Origin: Pseudomonas frederiksbergensis
GTDB lineage: Bacteria > Pseudomonadota > Gammaproteobacteria > Pseudomonadales > Pseudomonadaceae
Assembly: GCF_001952935.1 (NCBI RefSeq)
Contig: NZ_CP018319.1
Span: forward strand, 3,740,001-3,804,000
Direction of reading: 5' to 3'
DNA: 64,000 nt
In this document: piece after piece, positions 48,132 through 55,331 of the stretch
Position numbering within the stretch: position 1 is the stretch's first letter
Layout of the letters: the number at the start of each line of letters is the position of its first letter
Position numbers and translations under genes: made by a program
The notes under the pieces: model-generated
Told to the model about the DNA's origin: nothing
Seen by the model: only the letters and a program-made list of their open reading frames with translations
The model's database searches: none

Positions 48132-48396
48132 AAAAGTCCGGTTAGCGCCGTAATGCTGTTCACTTAAGACATTCTTCAGTCGAGCTAGAACCTGTGGCGA
48201 GGGGGGGGTTATCGGAATGCCGCACCACCCCGTTCGGCTGCGAAGCAGTCGTAATCCAGACAACTTAGTCTGTCTGAAAAGACGCTGGGGCCGCTTCGCA
48301 GCCCAACGGGGTGGTGCGACGTTTCGCTAAATCCCCTCGCCACAAATGTGGACGCCGCGCTTAAGTGAACAGTATTACGGTTAGCGCCGGGCTTTT
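48132..48396 (+). terminator. Intrinsic terminator split by an inserted element
   Basis: If the 229-bp element (48150-48378) and one 10-bp target copy are removed, the sequence reads AAAAGTCCGG, loop TTAGCG, CCGGGCTTTT plus one more T: a ten-pair stem with a single G-U wobble. In the present sequence the arms are 48132-48141 and 48387-48396, separated by 245 bases. The terminator would lie between the repressor-controlled promoter and the holin. Confidence 0.7.
48150..48378. mobile_element. MITE-like element with 19-bp TIRs and 10-bp target duplication
   Basis: Left end GTAATGCTGTTCACTTAAG (48150-48168) and right end CTTAAGTGAACAGTATTAC (48360-48378) are inverted repeats differing at one base. 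Both are flanked by the direct repeat GGTTAGCGCC (48140-48149 and 48379-48388), a 10-bp target-site duplication. The 229-bp interior has no transposase frame. It holds a large REP-like palindrome (48193-48344, TGTGGCGAGG to CCTCGCCACA) of the same family as 4761-4892. It is therefore a non-autonomous element, probably mobilised in trans. The TSD length is compatible with IS4-type transposases, but this link is a guess. Confidence 0.85.
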
Positions 48397-48484
48397 TGGA
48401 ATGCCCACCTACCGTCAGGCAACTCAAGAGACCGTTTGAAAGACACCCCCCATCACTCATCAATCCCCCCTCAGGAGACGCGAC

Positions 48485-48832
48485 ATGACAAACGAGCAAC
48501 AAGCGTTGCTGGAGATGCCGATCTGGCTCGTCATCGTCCTCGCCCTGGTGGGCGGGGTGTCCGGCGAAATGTGGCGCGCCGACAAGGAGGGCGCTCGCGG
48601 CTGGTCATTGCTGCGGCGCCTGGCCTTGCGATCCGGGGCCTGCATGGTCTGCGGGGTCTCGGCCATCATGCTGCTGTATGCCGCCGGCGTGTCGATCTGG
48701 ACGGCTTGCGCATTCGGTTGCCTGACGGCGATGGCTGGGGCAGACGTTGCCATTGGCCTTTATGAGCGCTGGGCGGCCAAGCGGATTGGCGTTTGCGAAG
48801 TGCCGCCGCGAGATACCCGCCAGGATCGCTGA
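48485..48832 (+). CDS. Phage/tailocin-type holin
   Basis: Small inner-membrane protein expected to form holes that release or activate the endolysin at lysis. 115 residues. Hydrophobic segments are at about residues 13-28 (IWLVIVLALVGGVSG), 50-68 (SGACMVCGVSAIMLLYAAG) and 70-88 (SIWTACAFGCLTAMAGADV), with a charged cytoplasmic-type loop between the first two and a hydrophilic tail (RDTRQDR). The ATG at 48485 follows the ribosome site CAGGAGACG. Tailocin clusters at mutS-cinA start with a repressor and a holin like this, followed by tail genes; here tail genes are missing. The frame is intact. Confidence 0.82.
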   Translation: MTNEQQALLEMPIWLVIVLALVGGVSGEMWRADKEGARGWSLLRRLALRSGACMVCGVSAIMLLYAAGVSIWTACAFGCLTAMAGADVAIGLYERWAAKRIGVCEVPPRDTRQDR

Positions 48833-48879
48833 ACACAAAGCCCAATGGAATGGCGAGCAGCGGTGCCGACCGGCATCCG

Positions 48880-48947
48880 ACCCGCAAGGACGCGGGTTTC
48901 CCAAGGCCAGTACCTTTCACTCAAACCCGCACTCAAGCGGGTTTTTT
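48880..48947 (+). terminator. Tandem hairpins between holin and endolysin
   Basis: First stem ACCCGC, loop AAGGAC, GCGGGT followed by TTC (48880-48899). Second stem AACCCGC, loop ACTCAA, GCGGGTT followed by further T residues (48924-48947), a good intrinsic terminator. They share arms with the terminator at 47758. They would end the holin transcript before the endolysin unless read through. Confidence 0.75.
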
Positions 48948-48967
48948 AGTACACCGATGAAAAACCC

Positions 48968-49057
48968 ATGAAGATCACTCCGCTGATCGACCCACTGCAT
49001 GATCATTGCCCAAGTCTTGTACATCGAGTCGCCGCCGGCATTCTGGAGGCTATATGA
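48968..49057 (+). pseudogene. 29-codon scar ORF at the site of missing tailocin structural genes
   Basis: Reads MKITPLIDPLHDHCPSLVHR and ends ILEAI, stop TGA, overlapping the endolysin start codon (ATGA). The opening resembles, from memory, the N-terminus of small phage tail-terminator-like proteins (Met-Lys-Ile-x-Pro-Ile/Leu-Ile-Asp with a later Cys-Pro), which are normally well over 100 residues. No start-proximal ribosome site of note precedes it. The most economical reading is a deletion junction: the first codons of an early structural gene joined to the last codons of a late one, removing everything between. The family match is uncertain and needs a search. Confidence 0.5.
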
Positions 49058-49617
49058 CTGTTACGCAGCAACAACTACAAATCGTTATGCCTAACGCCTG
49101 CTCCCAAGCGGGCGTTTTCATTTCCGCACTCAACACCGCCATGACCCGCCACAACATCAACACTCCGAAACGCATTGCTGCGTTCCTTGCGCAAGTCGGC
49201 CACGAGTCGGGGCAGTTGCAGCACGTGCGTGAGTTGGGCAGCGCTCAATACATGAAAAAGTACGACACTGGCGCACTGTCTGTACGCTTGGGTAATACGC
49301 CAGAGGCCGACGGCGACGGTCAAAAATACCGTGGCCGAGGCCTGATTCAGATCACGGGTCGCGACAATTACCGTCAGTGCAGTCTCGGACTCTTCGGTGA
49401 TGATCGTTTGCTGTTTTTGCCAGCACTTCTGGAAAAGCCCCGGTGGGCCGCTGAATCGGCTGCCTGGTTCTGGGAGCACAATGGCTTCAACGAACTGGCC
49501 GACCGTGACCAGTTCAACAGCATCACCCGCCGCATCAATGGTGGGTTGAACGGCTTGCAGGATCGTCTGCAACTCTGGGCGCGGGCGAGGGCGGTGTTAT
49601 GCCAGCCTTCGGTTTGA
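49054..49617 (+). CDS. GH19-type endolysin (chitinase-like lysozyme)
   Basis: Peptidoglycan hydrolase of the phage/tailocin lysis cassette. The ATG at 49054 gives 187 residues, with CTGGAGGC as ribosome site. The glycoside hydrolase 19 core contains FLAQVGHESGQLQHVREL with Glu51 and Glu60 as likely catalytic acids, then KYRGRGLIQITGRDNY and WAAESAAWFWEHNGFNELAD. No signal peptide is seen, so release depends on the holin. The frame is complete and of normal length. In P. aeruginosa the pyocin-cluster endolysin Lys drives explosive cell lysis. It overlaps the spanin-like remnant downstream by 19 bases. Confidence 0.9.
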   Translation: MTVTQQQLQIVMPNACSQAGVFISALNTAMTRHNINTPKRIAAFLAQVGHESGQLQHVRELGSAQYMKKYDTGALSVRLGNTPEADGDGQKYRGRGLIQITGRDNYRQCSLGLFGDDRLLFLPALLEKPRWAAESAAWFWEHNGFNELADRDQFNSITRRINGGLNGLQDRLQLWARARAVLCQPSV

Positions 49618-49832
49618 TCCCGATGTCTTGCTGCATCATTGGCGTTGTTGTGTTTCTGACTGTGTTGGCCGGCGGCTCGGCGGCGCTGAGGTGGCGCTTT
49701 CAGGATTGGCGTTGGTCGGCAGCTGGCGGAACTGGCAGCGTGCAACGAATTATCGCCATCATCGACGCCGGGAGCTGCGGACTGATTGCCTTGCAAGCCT
49801 GTCAGGCTTATATCAGAGCCCTCGCTCGCTAA
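49599..49832 (+). pseudogene. Shortened Rz/LysB-like spanin remnant
   Basis: 77-residue frame overlapping the endolysin end. An N-terminal hydrophobic segment (LIPMSCCIIGVVVFLTVLAG) joins almost directly to QRIIAIIDAGSCGLIALQAC and QAYIRALAR, which resembles the C-terminal end of Pseudomonas Rz-like inner-membrane spanins (usually about 150-170 residues). The periplasmic coiled-coil middle is absent, so an internal deletion is inferred. The middle residues (LRWRFQDWRWSAAGG) look like shifted-frame sequence. Without the coiled coil it could not span the periplasm. The match is from recollection of related proteins and is not verified. Confidence 0.55.
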
Positions 49833-49906
49833 CATTTTGATCGATCCTTCGCCTTGCAAGCGCGTTACGCTCGTGTACGGTAGTTCTCATTCCGCTTGCT
49901 CAGGAG

Positions 49907-50413
49907 ATGACCGTGAAAGAAATCACCCAACTGGCCGCTGAACTTGGCAGGCGCATGCAGGTTCTCAATGCCCACGTCACCGCCGCAGAGTCCTGCACCG
50001 GCGGCGGGATCAGCGAGGCGATCACCCGGGTTCCGGGGAGTTCGGCATGGTTCGAGGCCGGTTATGTCACCTATTCCAATCGCCAGAAAACCGAGCAGTT
50101 GAATGTCCCGGTCGAGTTGTTTGCGACGGAGGGGGCGGTCAGTCGCGAGGTGGTCGAGGCGATGGTCCGAGGCGCGCAGGAGAAAAGCCGGGCGCGTTTT
50201 GCCGTGGCGGTCAGCGGTGTGGCGGGGCCGGATGGGGGGTCGCCGAGCAAACCGGTGGGCACCGTCTGGTTAGCCTGGGGCGTCGGTGAGCAGGTGTTCA
50301 GCGAGGTCCAGCACTTCCCCGGCAATCGCGACGAGGTCCGCCGACAAACGGTCAAGGCCGCGCTAGAGGGGCTGCTGCGCCATGTCGCTGGAGAAATCTC
50401 AAATCAGGGGTAG
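49907..50413 (+). CDS. pncC: CinA C-terminal family protein, nicotinamide-nucleotide amidase
   Basis: 168 residues corresponding to the CinA C-terminal amidase domain alone (PncC/YgaD type), which converts nicotinamide mononucleotide to nicotinic acid mononucleotide for NAD recycling. Motifs: [40 protein letters not shown], and [19 protein letters not shown]. The ATG follows AGGAG. It is commonly called cinA in Pseudomonas and marks the right boundary of the tailocin locus; recA follows directly. The N-terminal molybdopterin-like domain of full CinA is absent, which is normal here. Confidence 0.95.
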   Translation: MTVKEITQLAAELGRRMQVLNAHVTAAESCTGGGISEAITRVPGSSAWFEAGYVTYSNRQKTEQLNVPVELFATEGAVSREVVEAMVRGAQEKSRARFAVAVSGVAGPDGGSPSKPVGTVWLAWGVGEQVFSEVQHFPGNRDEVRRQTVKAALEGLLRHVAGEISNQG

Positions 50414-50439
50414 GCGATCCTGAAACGCTGTGGAATAAT

Positions 50440-50455
50440 ACTGGCTACTTATACA
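50440..50455 (+). promoter_or_regulatory. LexA box of recA
   Basis: CTGGCTACTTATACAG is a perfect CTG-N10-CAG SOS box, 41 bases before the recA start. It places recA (and probably recX) under LexA control. RecA induction would in turn promote self-cleavage of the PrtR-like repressor encoded 3 kb upstream. Confidence 0.92.
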
Positions 50456-50496
50456 GGTGTTGGCCGTCAGGCCTTATTGATTACGTGAGGACTTTA

Positions 50497-51549
50497 ATGG
50501 ACGACAACAAGAAGAAAGCCTTGGCTGCGGCCCTGGGTCAGATCGAACGTCAATTCGGCAAGGGTGCCGTAATGCGTATGGGCGATCAGGACCGTCAGGC
50601 GATCCCGGCTATCTCCACTGGCTCTCTGGGTCTGGACATCGCGCTCGGCATTGGCGGTCTGCCAAAAGGTCGTATCGTTGAAATCTACGGTCCTGAATCC
50701 TCCGGTAAAACCACGCTGACACTGTCGGTGATCGCTCAGGCTCAAAAAGCTGGCGCGACCTGTGCGTTCGTCGATGCTGAACACGCCCTCGATCCTGAAT
50801 ACGCCGGCAAACTGGGCGTCAACGTTGACGACCTGCTGGTTTCGCAGCCAGACACCGGCGAGCAAGCCCTGGAAATCACCGACATGCTGGTGCGTTCCAA
50901 CGCGGTTGACGTGATCATCGTCGACTCCGTGGCTGCTCTGGTGCCGAAGGCTGAAATCGAAGGCGAAATGGGTGACATGCACGTGGGCCTGCAAGCCCGT
51001 CTGATGTCCCAGGCGCTGCGTAAAATCACCGGTAACATCAAAAACGCCAACTGCCTGGTTATCTTCATCAACCAGATTCGTATGAAAATCGGTGTGATGT
51101 TCGGCAGCCCGGAAACCACCACCGGTGGTAACGCGCTGAAGTTCTACGCTTCGGTTCGTCTGGACATCCGCCGTACCGGCGCGGTGAAAGAAGGTGACGA
51201 GGTTGTCGGTAGCGAAACCCGCGTCAAGGTTGTGAAGAACAAGGTGGCTTCGCCGTTCCGTCAGGCTGAGTTCCAGATTCTTTACGGCAAGGGCATCTAC
51301 CTCAACGGTGAGATGATCGACCTGGGCGTGCTGCACGGTTTCGTCGAGAAGTCCGGCGCCTGGTATGCCTATGAAGGCACCAAGATCGGTCAGGGCAAGG
51401 CTAACTCGGCCAAGTACCTGGCAGACAATCCGGAAATCGCCGCCAAGCTCGAGAAGCAACTGCGCGACAAGCTGCTGACTCCGGCGCCGGACGTCAAAGC
51501 ATCGCCAGTCAAAGAGACTGCTGATGACCTGGCTGACGCTGATATCTGA
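50497..51549 (+). CDS. recA: Recombinase RecA
   Basis: Homologous recombination and SOS coprotease. The ATG at 50497 gives 350 residues starting [20 protein letters not shown]. Walker A is [30 protein letters not shown] and [20 protein letters not shown] cover Walker B and loop L2 regions. The acidic C-terminal tail ([11 protein letters not shown]) is typical. A LexA box precedes it and recX follows after eight bases. An in-frame ATG four codons earlier lacks family support. Confidence 0.99.
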   Translation: MDDNKKKALAAALGQIERQFGKGAVMRMGDQDRQAIPAISTGSLGLDIALGIGGLPKGRIVEIYGPESSGKTTLTLSVIAQAQKAGATCAFVDAEHALDPEYAGKLGVNVDDLLVSQPDTGEQALEITDMLVRSNAVDVIIVDSVAALVPKAEIEGEMGDMHVGLQARLMSQALRKITGNIKNANCLVIFINQIRMKIGVMFGSPETTTGGNALKFYASVRLDIRRTGAVKEGDEVVGSETRVKVVKNKVASPFRQAEFQILYGKGIYLNGEMIDLGVLHGFVEKSGAWYAYEGTKIGQGKANSAKYLADNPEIAAKLEKQLRDKLLTPAPDVKASPVKETADDLADADI

Positions 51550-51557
51550 TTGATCCG

Positions 51558-52025
51558 ATGACCGCCGTACTCGATACACTCGTCGCGGTGCGGCGAACCG
51601 CAATGGACCTGCTCGCTCGACGCGAGCACGGTCGAGTCGAGTTGACGCGTAAACTGCGTCAACGCGGCGCCCTCCCTGAAATGATTGACACGGCACTCGA
51701 CCGTTTGACGGAAGAAGGCCTGCTGTCCGAATCCCGTTATCTAGAAAGCTTTGTTTCGTACCGTGCCCGTTCCGGTTATGGCCCTTTGCGTATTCGTGAA
51801 GAGTTGAGCCAGCGCGGCCTGCAACGTACCGACATCGAACTTGCTTTGCGCGAGAGTGGTATCAACTGGCAGGAACAACTGGAAGACACCTGGCGGCGAA
51901 AGTTTTCCGGGCATTTACCGATAGACGCCCGGGAACGTGCCAAACAGGGCAGGTTCCTGAGTTATCGGGGATATTCCATGGAAATGATCAGCCGCTTGTT
52001 CAGCGGCCGAGGGATGGACGATTGA
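51558..52025 (+). CDS. recX: Regulatory protein RecX
   Basis: Inhibits RecA filament extension. 155 residues, mostly helical three-helix repeats: [40 protein letters not shown] and [16 protein letters not shown] are the three characteristic segments. It starts eight bases after recA, so the two share the SOS-controlled transcript. A very strong terminator follows at 52029. Confidence 0.95.
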   Translation: MTAVLDTLVAVRRTAMDLLARREHGRVELTRKLRQRGALPEMIDTALDRLTEEGLLSESRYLESFVSYRARSGYGPLRIREELSQRGLQRTDIELALRESGINWQEQLEDTWRRKFSGHLPIDARERAKQGRFLSYRGYSMEMISRLFSGRGMDD

Positions 52026-52028
52026 CTG

Positions 52029-52065
52029 AAACGGCTCGCTATTTCGATAGCGGGCCGTTTTTTTT
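52029..52065 (+). terminator. recA-recX terminator
   Basis: AAACGGCTCGCTAT, loop TTCG, ATAGCGGGCCGTTT then T5: a 14-pair stem capped by a stable UUCG tetraloop. It ends the recA-recX unit just before the convergent LOG-family gene. Confidence 0.93.
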
Positions 52066-52067
52066 GA

Positions 52068-53186
52068 CTACGTTACCTTGAACGGTTCCCGCGAGCGCTG
52101 TTGCGCCTGGGGTTGGGATTGCGCCCAGTTTTCCGGCAGGTTGATGTAGTCCACCAGTTCCCGCAGGCGTCCATGATCACGGGCGTTAAAGGTGAAGGCG
52201 AGCCGCGCCAAGTGGCTGAACTGCGCTTCGTCGTGTTCTTCTCCGCTGTAAGCGTGTTGATGGAAGTGATCGCTCAGGCACAGGTCGGCAAATGCTTCTT
52301 GCATGTGTTCGAGCGCCTGGTCGCTGAGCTTGTGATTCATGCGGATCACGAATTGATGCTTGAGCCAGCGGCTGGAGTGGAAGTTGCTGTAGAACTGGTT
52401 GATCTGCTCAACAGCGTCTTCCGCGCTGTAGACCAGACTGACAAGTTTCATATCGGTCGGCAGGATGTAGCGATTTTCCTCCAGTTGATGGTGGATGAAG
52501 TCCAGCGCACCTTGCCAAAACGTGCCGCCGGGCGCGTCCAGCAATATCACGGGCACCAGCGGGCTTTTGCCTGTCTGGATCAGTGTCAGCACTTCCAACG
52601 CCTCATCCAGGGTGCCGAAACCGCCAGGGCACAGGACCAGCGCATCGGCTTCCTTGACGAAAAACAGCTTGCGGGTAAAGAAGAAGTGGAAGGGCAGCAG
52701 GTTGGTGGTGCCATTGACGGTGGGATTGGCATGTTGCTCGAAGGGCAGGGTGATATTGAATCCCAAGCTGTGTTCCAGGCCAGCACCTTCGTGGGCCGCC
52801 GCCATGATGCCGCCACCGGCACCGGTAATGACCATCAGGTCCGAGCGCGCCAGCTCGGCGCCAAGTTCCCGGGCCAGACCGTATAAGGGATGTTCTATAG
52901 GTGTTCGGGCCGAGCCAAAGACAGTGACCTTTCGGCGCCCCCTGAATTGCTCCAGAACACGGAAGGCGTGTTCCAGTTCACGAAGGGCTTGAAGGGTGAT
53001 CTTGGCATTCCAGCGGTTGTGATCTTCCTGGGCCATGCGTAGCACGGTCAGGATCATGTCGCGGTAAATCGGGATGTTGGGGCTGTTGGGTGAAACCAGG
53101 TTGAGTTGCTCTTCGACCTTTCTGATGAGGTCGTGGCCGCTTTCTTCAAAATGACGGCTCAGTAGGTCATTCGGTTGGTAAGGCAT
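52068..53186 (-). CDS. LOG-family (TIGR00730-like) nucleotide-processing protein
   Basis: 372 residues from the ATG at 53186 (MPYQPNDLLSRHFEESGHDL). The central Rossmann-like lysine-decarboxylase/LOG fold is clear: VTVFGSARTPIEHPLYGLA, MVITGAGGGIMAAAHEGAG and the catalytic signature PGGFGTLDEALEVL. LOG-family enzymes cleave cytokinin or purine nucleotide N-glycosidic bonds. The extra N- and C-terminal regions (about 90 and 120 residues) resemble the longer bacterial PpnN-like types, but specific activity is not assignable. Convergent with recX. Cytosolic. Confidence 0.88.
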   Translation of the reverse strand: MPYQPNDLLSRHFEESGHDLIRKVEEQLNLVSPNSPNIPIYRDMILTVLRMAQEDHNRWNAKITLQALRELEHAFRVLEQFRGRRKVTVFGSARTPIEHPLYGLARELGAELARSDLMVITGAGGGIMAAAHEGAGLEHSLGFNITLPFEQHANPTVNGTTNLLPFHFFFTRKLFFVKEADALVLCPGGFGTLDEALEVLTLIQTGKSPLVPVILLDAPGGTFWQGALDFIHHQLEENRYILPTDMKLVSLVYSAEDAVEQINQFYSNFHSSRWLKHQFVIRMNHKLSDQALEHMQEAFADLCLSDHFHQHAYSGEEHDEAQFSHLARLAFTFNARDHGRLRELVDYINLPENWAQSQPQAQQRSREPFKVT

Positions 53187-53552
53187 CAACTTCTCCTTCC
53201 ATACAGGCTCTGTTTTTCCCTTGGATGAAGGAAACATTGGCACAACAAGTCGCATATTGGGCAGCCCCTTTCCTGCCCTGAAAAAGTAAACGTGAACACT
53301 ATGAATTTAGACCCTCATAGTGTTTTTCGCTGACTGATCATTGCGCCGCAAAGTCTTTCCTGGCAACCGCTTATTGGCGATTTGCAAGGTGCTTTCACCG
53401 CTCGTCCGAACGCAAGGCGAGTGTCCGACAGTCTGATTTACTGAATTACAGGCACTACACGACAACTTTGCGTCAAAGGCAGGGCGCTCGTTACAAGCGG
53501 TTGAAGGATTTTATCGCTCAAGCAAGGGCGAGGTGCATGGAGGCGGGAAGGT
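53187..53552. other. Intergenic region with an orphan rightward terminator
   Basis: 366 bases between divergent genes with no convincing ORF. The only strong structure is the hairpin at 53295-53324 (listed separately). The left part should hold the promoter of the LOG-family gene and the right part that of the 64-codon gene, though neither has clear boxes. Confidence 0.4.
53295..53327 (+). terminator. Orphan intrinsic terminator
   Basis: AACACTATGA, loop ATTTAGACCC, TCATAGTGTT followed by TTT: a perfect ten-pair stem with a U-run of five (two within the arm). No plus-strand gene ends upstream, since recX already has its own terminator 1.2 kb back. It may mark the 3' end of an unannotated small RNA starting in 53190-53270. 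Confidence 0.65.
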
Positions 53553-53747
53553 ATGACCAGAGTTATTCTGGAGATCGATACGCAACTGTATCGATTACTG
53601 AAATCATCGGCCGAGACCAATCATTTGAGTCTTGAAGAGGAGTGTTGCCGACGTCTGGAGGGCGCCGACCGACGCTCGCGTTACTTGCAAGCGCTGTTGG
53701 CAGAACTGCGCGCCGAGGATGAACAGCGGCGCGCCAATTCCCGATGA
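53553..53747 (+). CDS. Small hypothetical protein, possibly ribbon-helix-helix
   Basis: 64 residues: MTRVILEIDTQLYRLLKSSA, then a charged helix rich in Arg and Glu (RRSRYLQALLAELRAEDEQR). The initial beta-strand-like VILEID followed by two predicted helices resembles a ribbon-helix-helix DNA-binding fold, but the call is weak. A GGCGGGAAGG ribosome site precedes the ATG. It is convergent with the PA3611-like gene; the stop codons are adjacent. No partner toxin gene is seen. Confidence 0.55.
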   Translation: MTRVILEIDTQLYRLLKSSAETNHLSLEEECCRRLEGADRRSRYLQALLAELRAEDEQRRANSR

Positions 53748-54173
53748 TTACTTCTTCTTGGTCGGAGCCGCTTTCGGGCAGTCCGATTCCTGATAGCTGG
53801 CGGAGCCGACTGAGCGGTTGGTCTTCACTTCAGTGAAGTCGTAACGCATGACCGCGCCCTTGGCCATCAGTTTGCGGAACGATGGGTTGTTGCATACAGA
53901 GGCGCCAAGCTGGAAATACACGGCTTTGGGGTCGGCACGCATCTTGTTGGCGTGGCTGCTTTGTACGCTCAGATGATTGATCAGCGTGTTGCCTTCGACG
54001 GTGTAGCCCTGATCAAGAATGTCTTCGTTGATCGCCCGTGGAGTACCAACACTGCTTTGTGTGGCGACGTTTCGCAGCTCTCTGTTGAGATTCTGCTCAC
54101 TCAATGAAGCAGCCTGAGCGCTGAAGGACGACGCCAGCAAAATGGCAGCGGTGGGAACGATAAGGCGCAGCAT
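53748..54173 (-). CDS. Secreted PA3611-like putative quorum-sensing-regulated protein
   Basis: 141 residues from the ATG at 54173. A clear signal peptide MLRLIVPTAAILLASSFSAQ ends in AQA-ASL. The mature part (NLNRELRNVATQSSVGTPRA, INHLSVQSSHANKMRADP, VCNNPSFRKLMAKGA) resembles the Pseudomonas family typified by P. aeruginosa PA3611, annotated as a putative quorum-sensing-regulated virulence factor. Function is unknown. One Cys pair (VCNN and SDCP) may form a disulfide. Export to the periplasm or beyond is likely. It is divergent from the DTW-domain gene. Confidence 0.8.
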   Translation of the reverse strand: MLRLIVPTAAILLASSFSAQAASLSEQNLNRELRNVATQSSVGTPRAINEDILDQGYTVEGNTLINHLSVQSSHANKMRADPKAVYFQLGASVCNNPSFRKLMAKGAVMRYDFTEVKTNRSVGSASYQESDCPKAAPTKKK

Positions 54174-54362
54174 GAAACTCTCCTGGTTCAGTGACTGGTG
54201 GTTCGACCCGTCACATGACTGTGCGTTCAGTGGCGGCGAATTATAGGGGACGAGGCCTGGACGGTACAGGCTTGCGCCGGCTGCTCTGATAAACTGCCGC
54301 CACTTTCTGCCCTGCCGAGTGTTTTTCGTGTCGATTTTCTTCCCCTGCCGGCCTTGCCTGCG

Positions 54363-55097
54363 ATGATCCCTGCAACCCCACGCTTTGCTGCAAACGCAGT
54401 AGCCCGCTTGCGCGATGAGCGAGAGGAAGAGGGCATCAAGCCGATTCAGGCCCGAGGCTGGAGGGCACCGCGTTGCCGAGCCTGCCGCGTGATCGAGAGC
54501 CACTGCCTGTGCGCCTGGCGCCCACAGGTCGAGGCCCGTTCTGGCGTGTGCCTGATTATGACGGGCAAGGAAGTGTTCAAACCGAGCAATACCGGTTGGC
54601 TGATCGCCGATGTAGTGCGCGATAACCATGCGTTCATCTGGTCGCGTACAGAAGTTGACGAGCAACTGCTGGCGCTGCTGGCCGATCCGCAATGGCAGCC
54701 TTATCTGGTGTTTCCGGGAGAGTACGTCGAACCCGAACGTGTCACAAACAGCGTCGATGCCGATAGTTCGAAGCGTCCGCTGTTCATTCTGCTGGATGCC
54801 ACCTGGACAGAAGCCCGGAAGATTTTCCGCAAAAGCCCCTACTTTGACCGGCTGCCGATCCTGAGCCTGTTGCCCGAGAAGTTATCGCGGTACCGGTTGC
54901 GCCGATCGACCCGTAGCGAGCATTTATGCACAGCCGAAGTGGCGGCGTTGTGTCTCGATCTGGCGGGTGATACCGCGGCGGCGTCGGCACTGGACGCTTA
55001 TTTCGATGTGTTCAGCCAGCATTACCTTGATGCCAAGCATCAGCTTGAAATGAATGTTTCAACACCGGCACACGCCGAACTGATGCCTTTTGTGTAA
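54363..55097 (+). CDS. tapT: DTW-domain protein, tRNA-uridine aminocarboxypropyltransferase
   Basis: Family installing acp3U at position 47 of tRNA from S-adenosylmethionine (TapT/YfiP). The ATG at 54363 gives 244 residues; a TTG three codons upstream is possible. The Cys-rich N-terminal part (CRACRVIESHCLCAW) is the putative zinc site. The DTW-like motif appears as LLDATWTEARKIF, and the C-terminal region has RSTRSEHLCTAEVAALCL. It is divergent from the PA3611-like gene and precedes erdR by 234 bases that contain no recognisable gene. Confidence 0.85.
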   Translation: MIPATPRFAANAVARLRDEREEEGIKPIQARGWRAPRCRACRVIESHCLCAWRPQVEARSGVCLIMTGKEVFKPSNTGWLIADVVRDNHAFIWSRTEVDEQLLALLADPQWQPYLVFPGEYVEPERVTNSVDADSSKRPLFILLDATWTEARKIFRKSPYFDRLPILSLLPEKLSRYRLRRSTRSEHLCTAEVAALCLDLAGDTAAASALDAYFDVFSQHYLDAKHQLEMNVSTPAHAELMPFV

Positions 55098-55331
55098 ATC
55101 GGCGCCCTGTCCCGCGCCGATTGTCGCCCATACTGCAAAGAACTGTACTGGCCAAGCACCTTGACCACCCCGACTTCGCTGGGCATGCTTGGCGCCGATT
55201 AGGGCGCGGCCAAAGTTTGATACGCCGTATTCTTTACGTGGGATAACCATGTGATTGGCGTTGAACGTGCCCTGTTGGTACAGCTCCGTGGCTGTACCTC
55301 GAGTTGTTTGAAAAACAGGATCATTTGAAAA

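Noticed and set aside
48150..48378. Small gene inside the TIR element
   Set aside because: No frame with a ribosome site or plausible composition; the interior is palindromic REP-like DNA.
53237..53254. TTGGCAC...TCGCAT as a sigma-54 promoter for the putative small RNA
   Set aside because: The GG-to-GC spacing is one base too long for a -24/-12 promoter, and the -12 half is poor.
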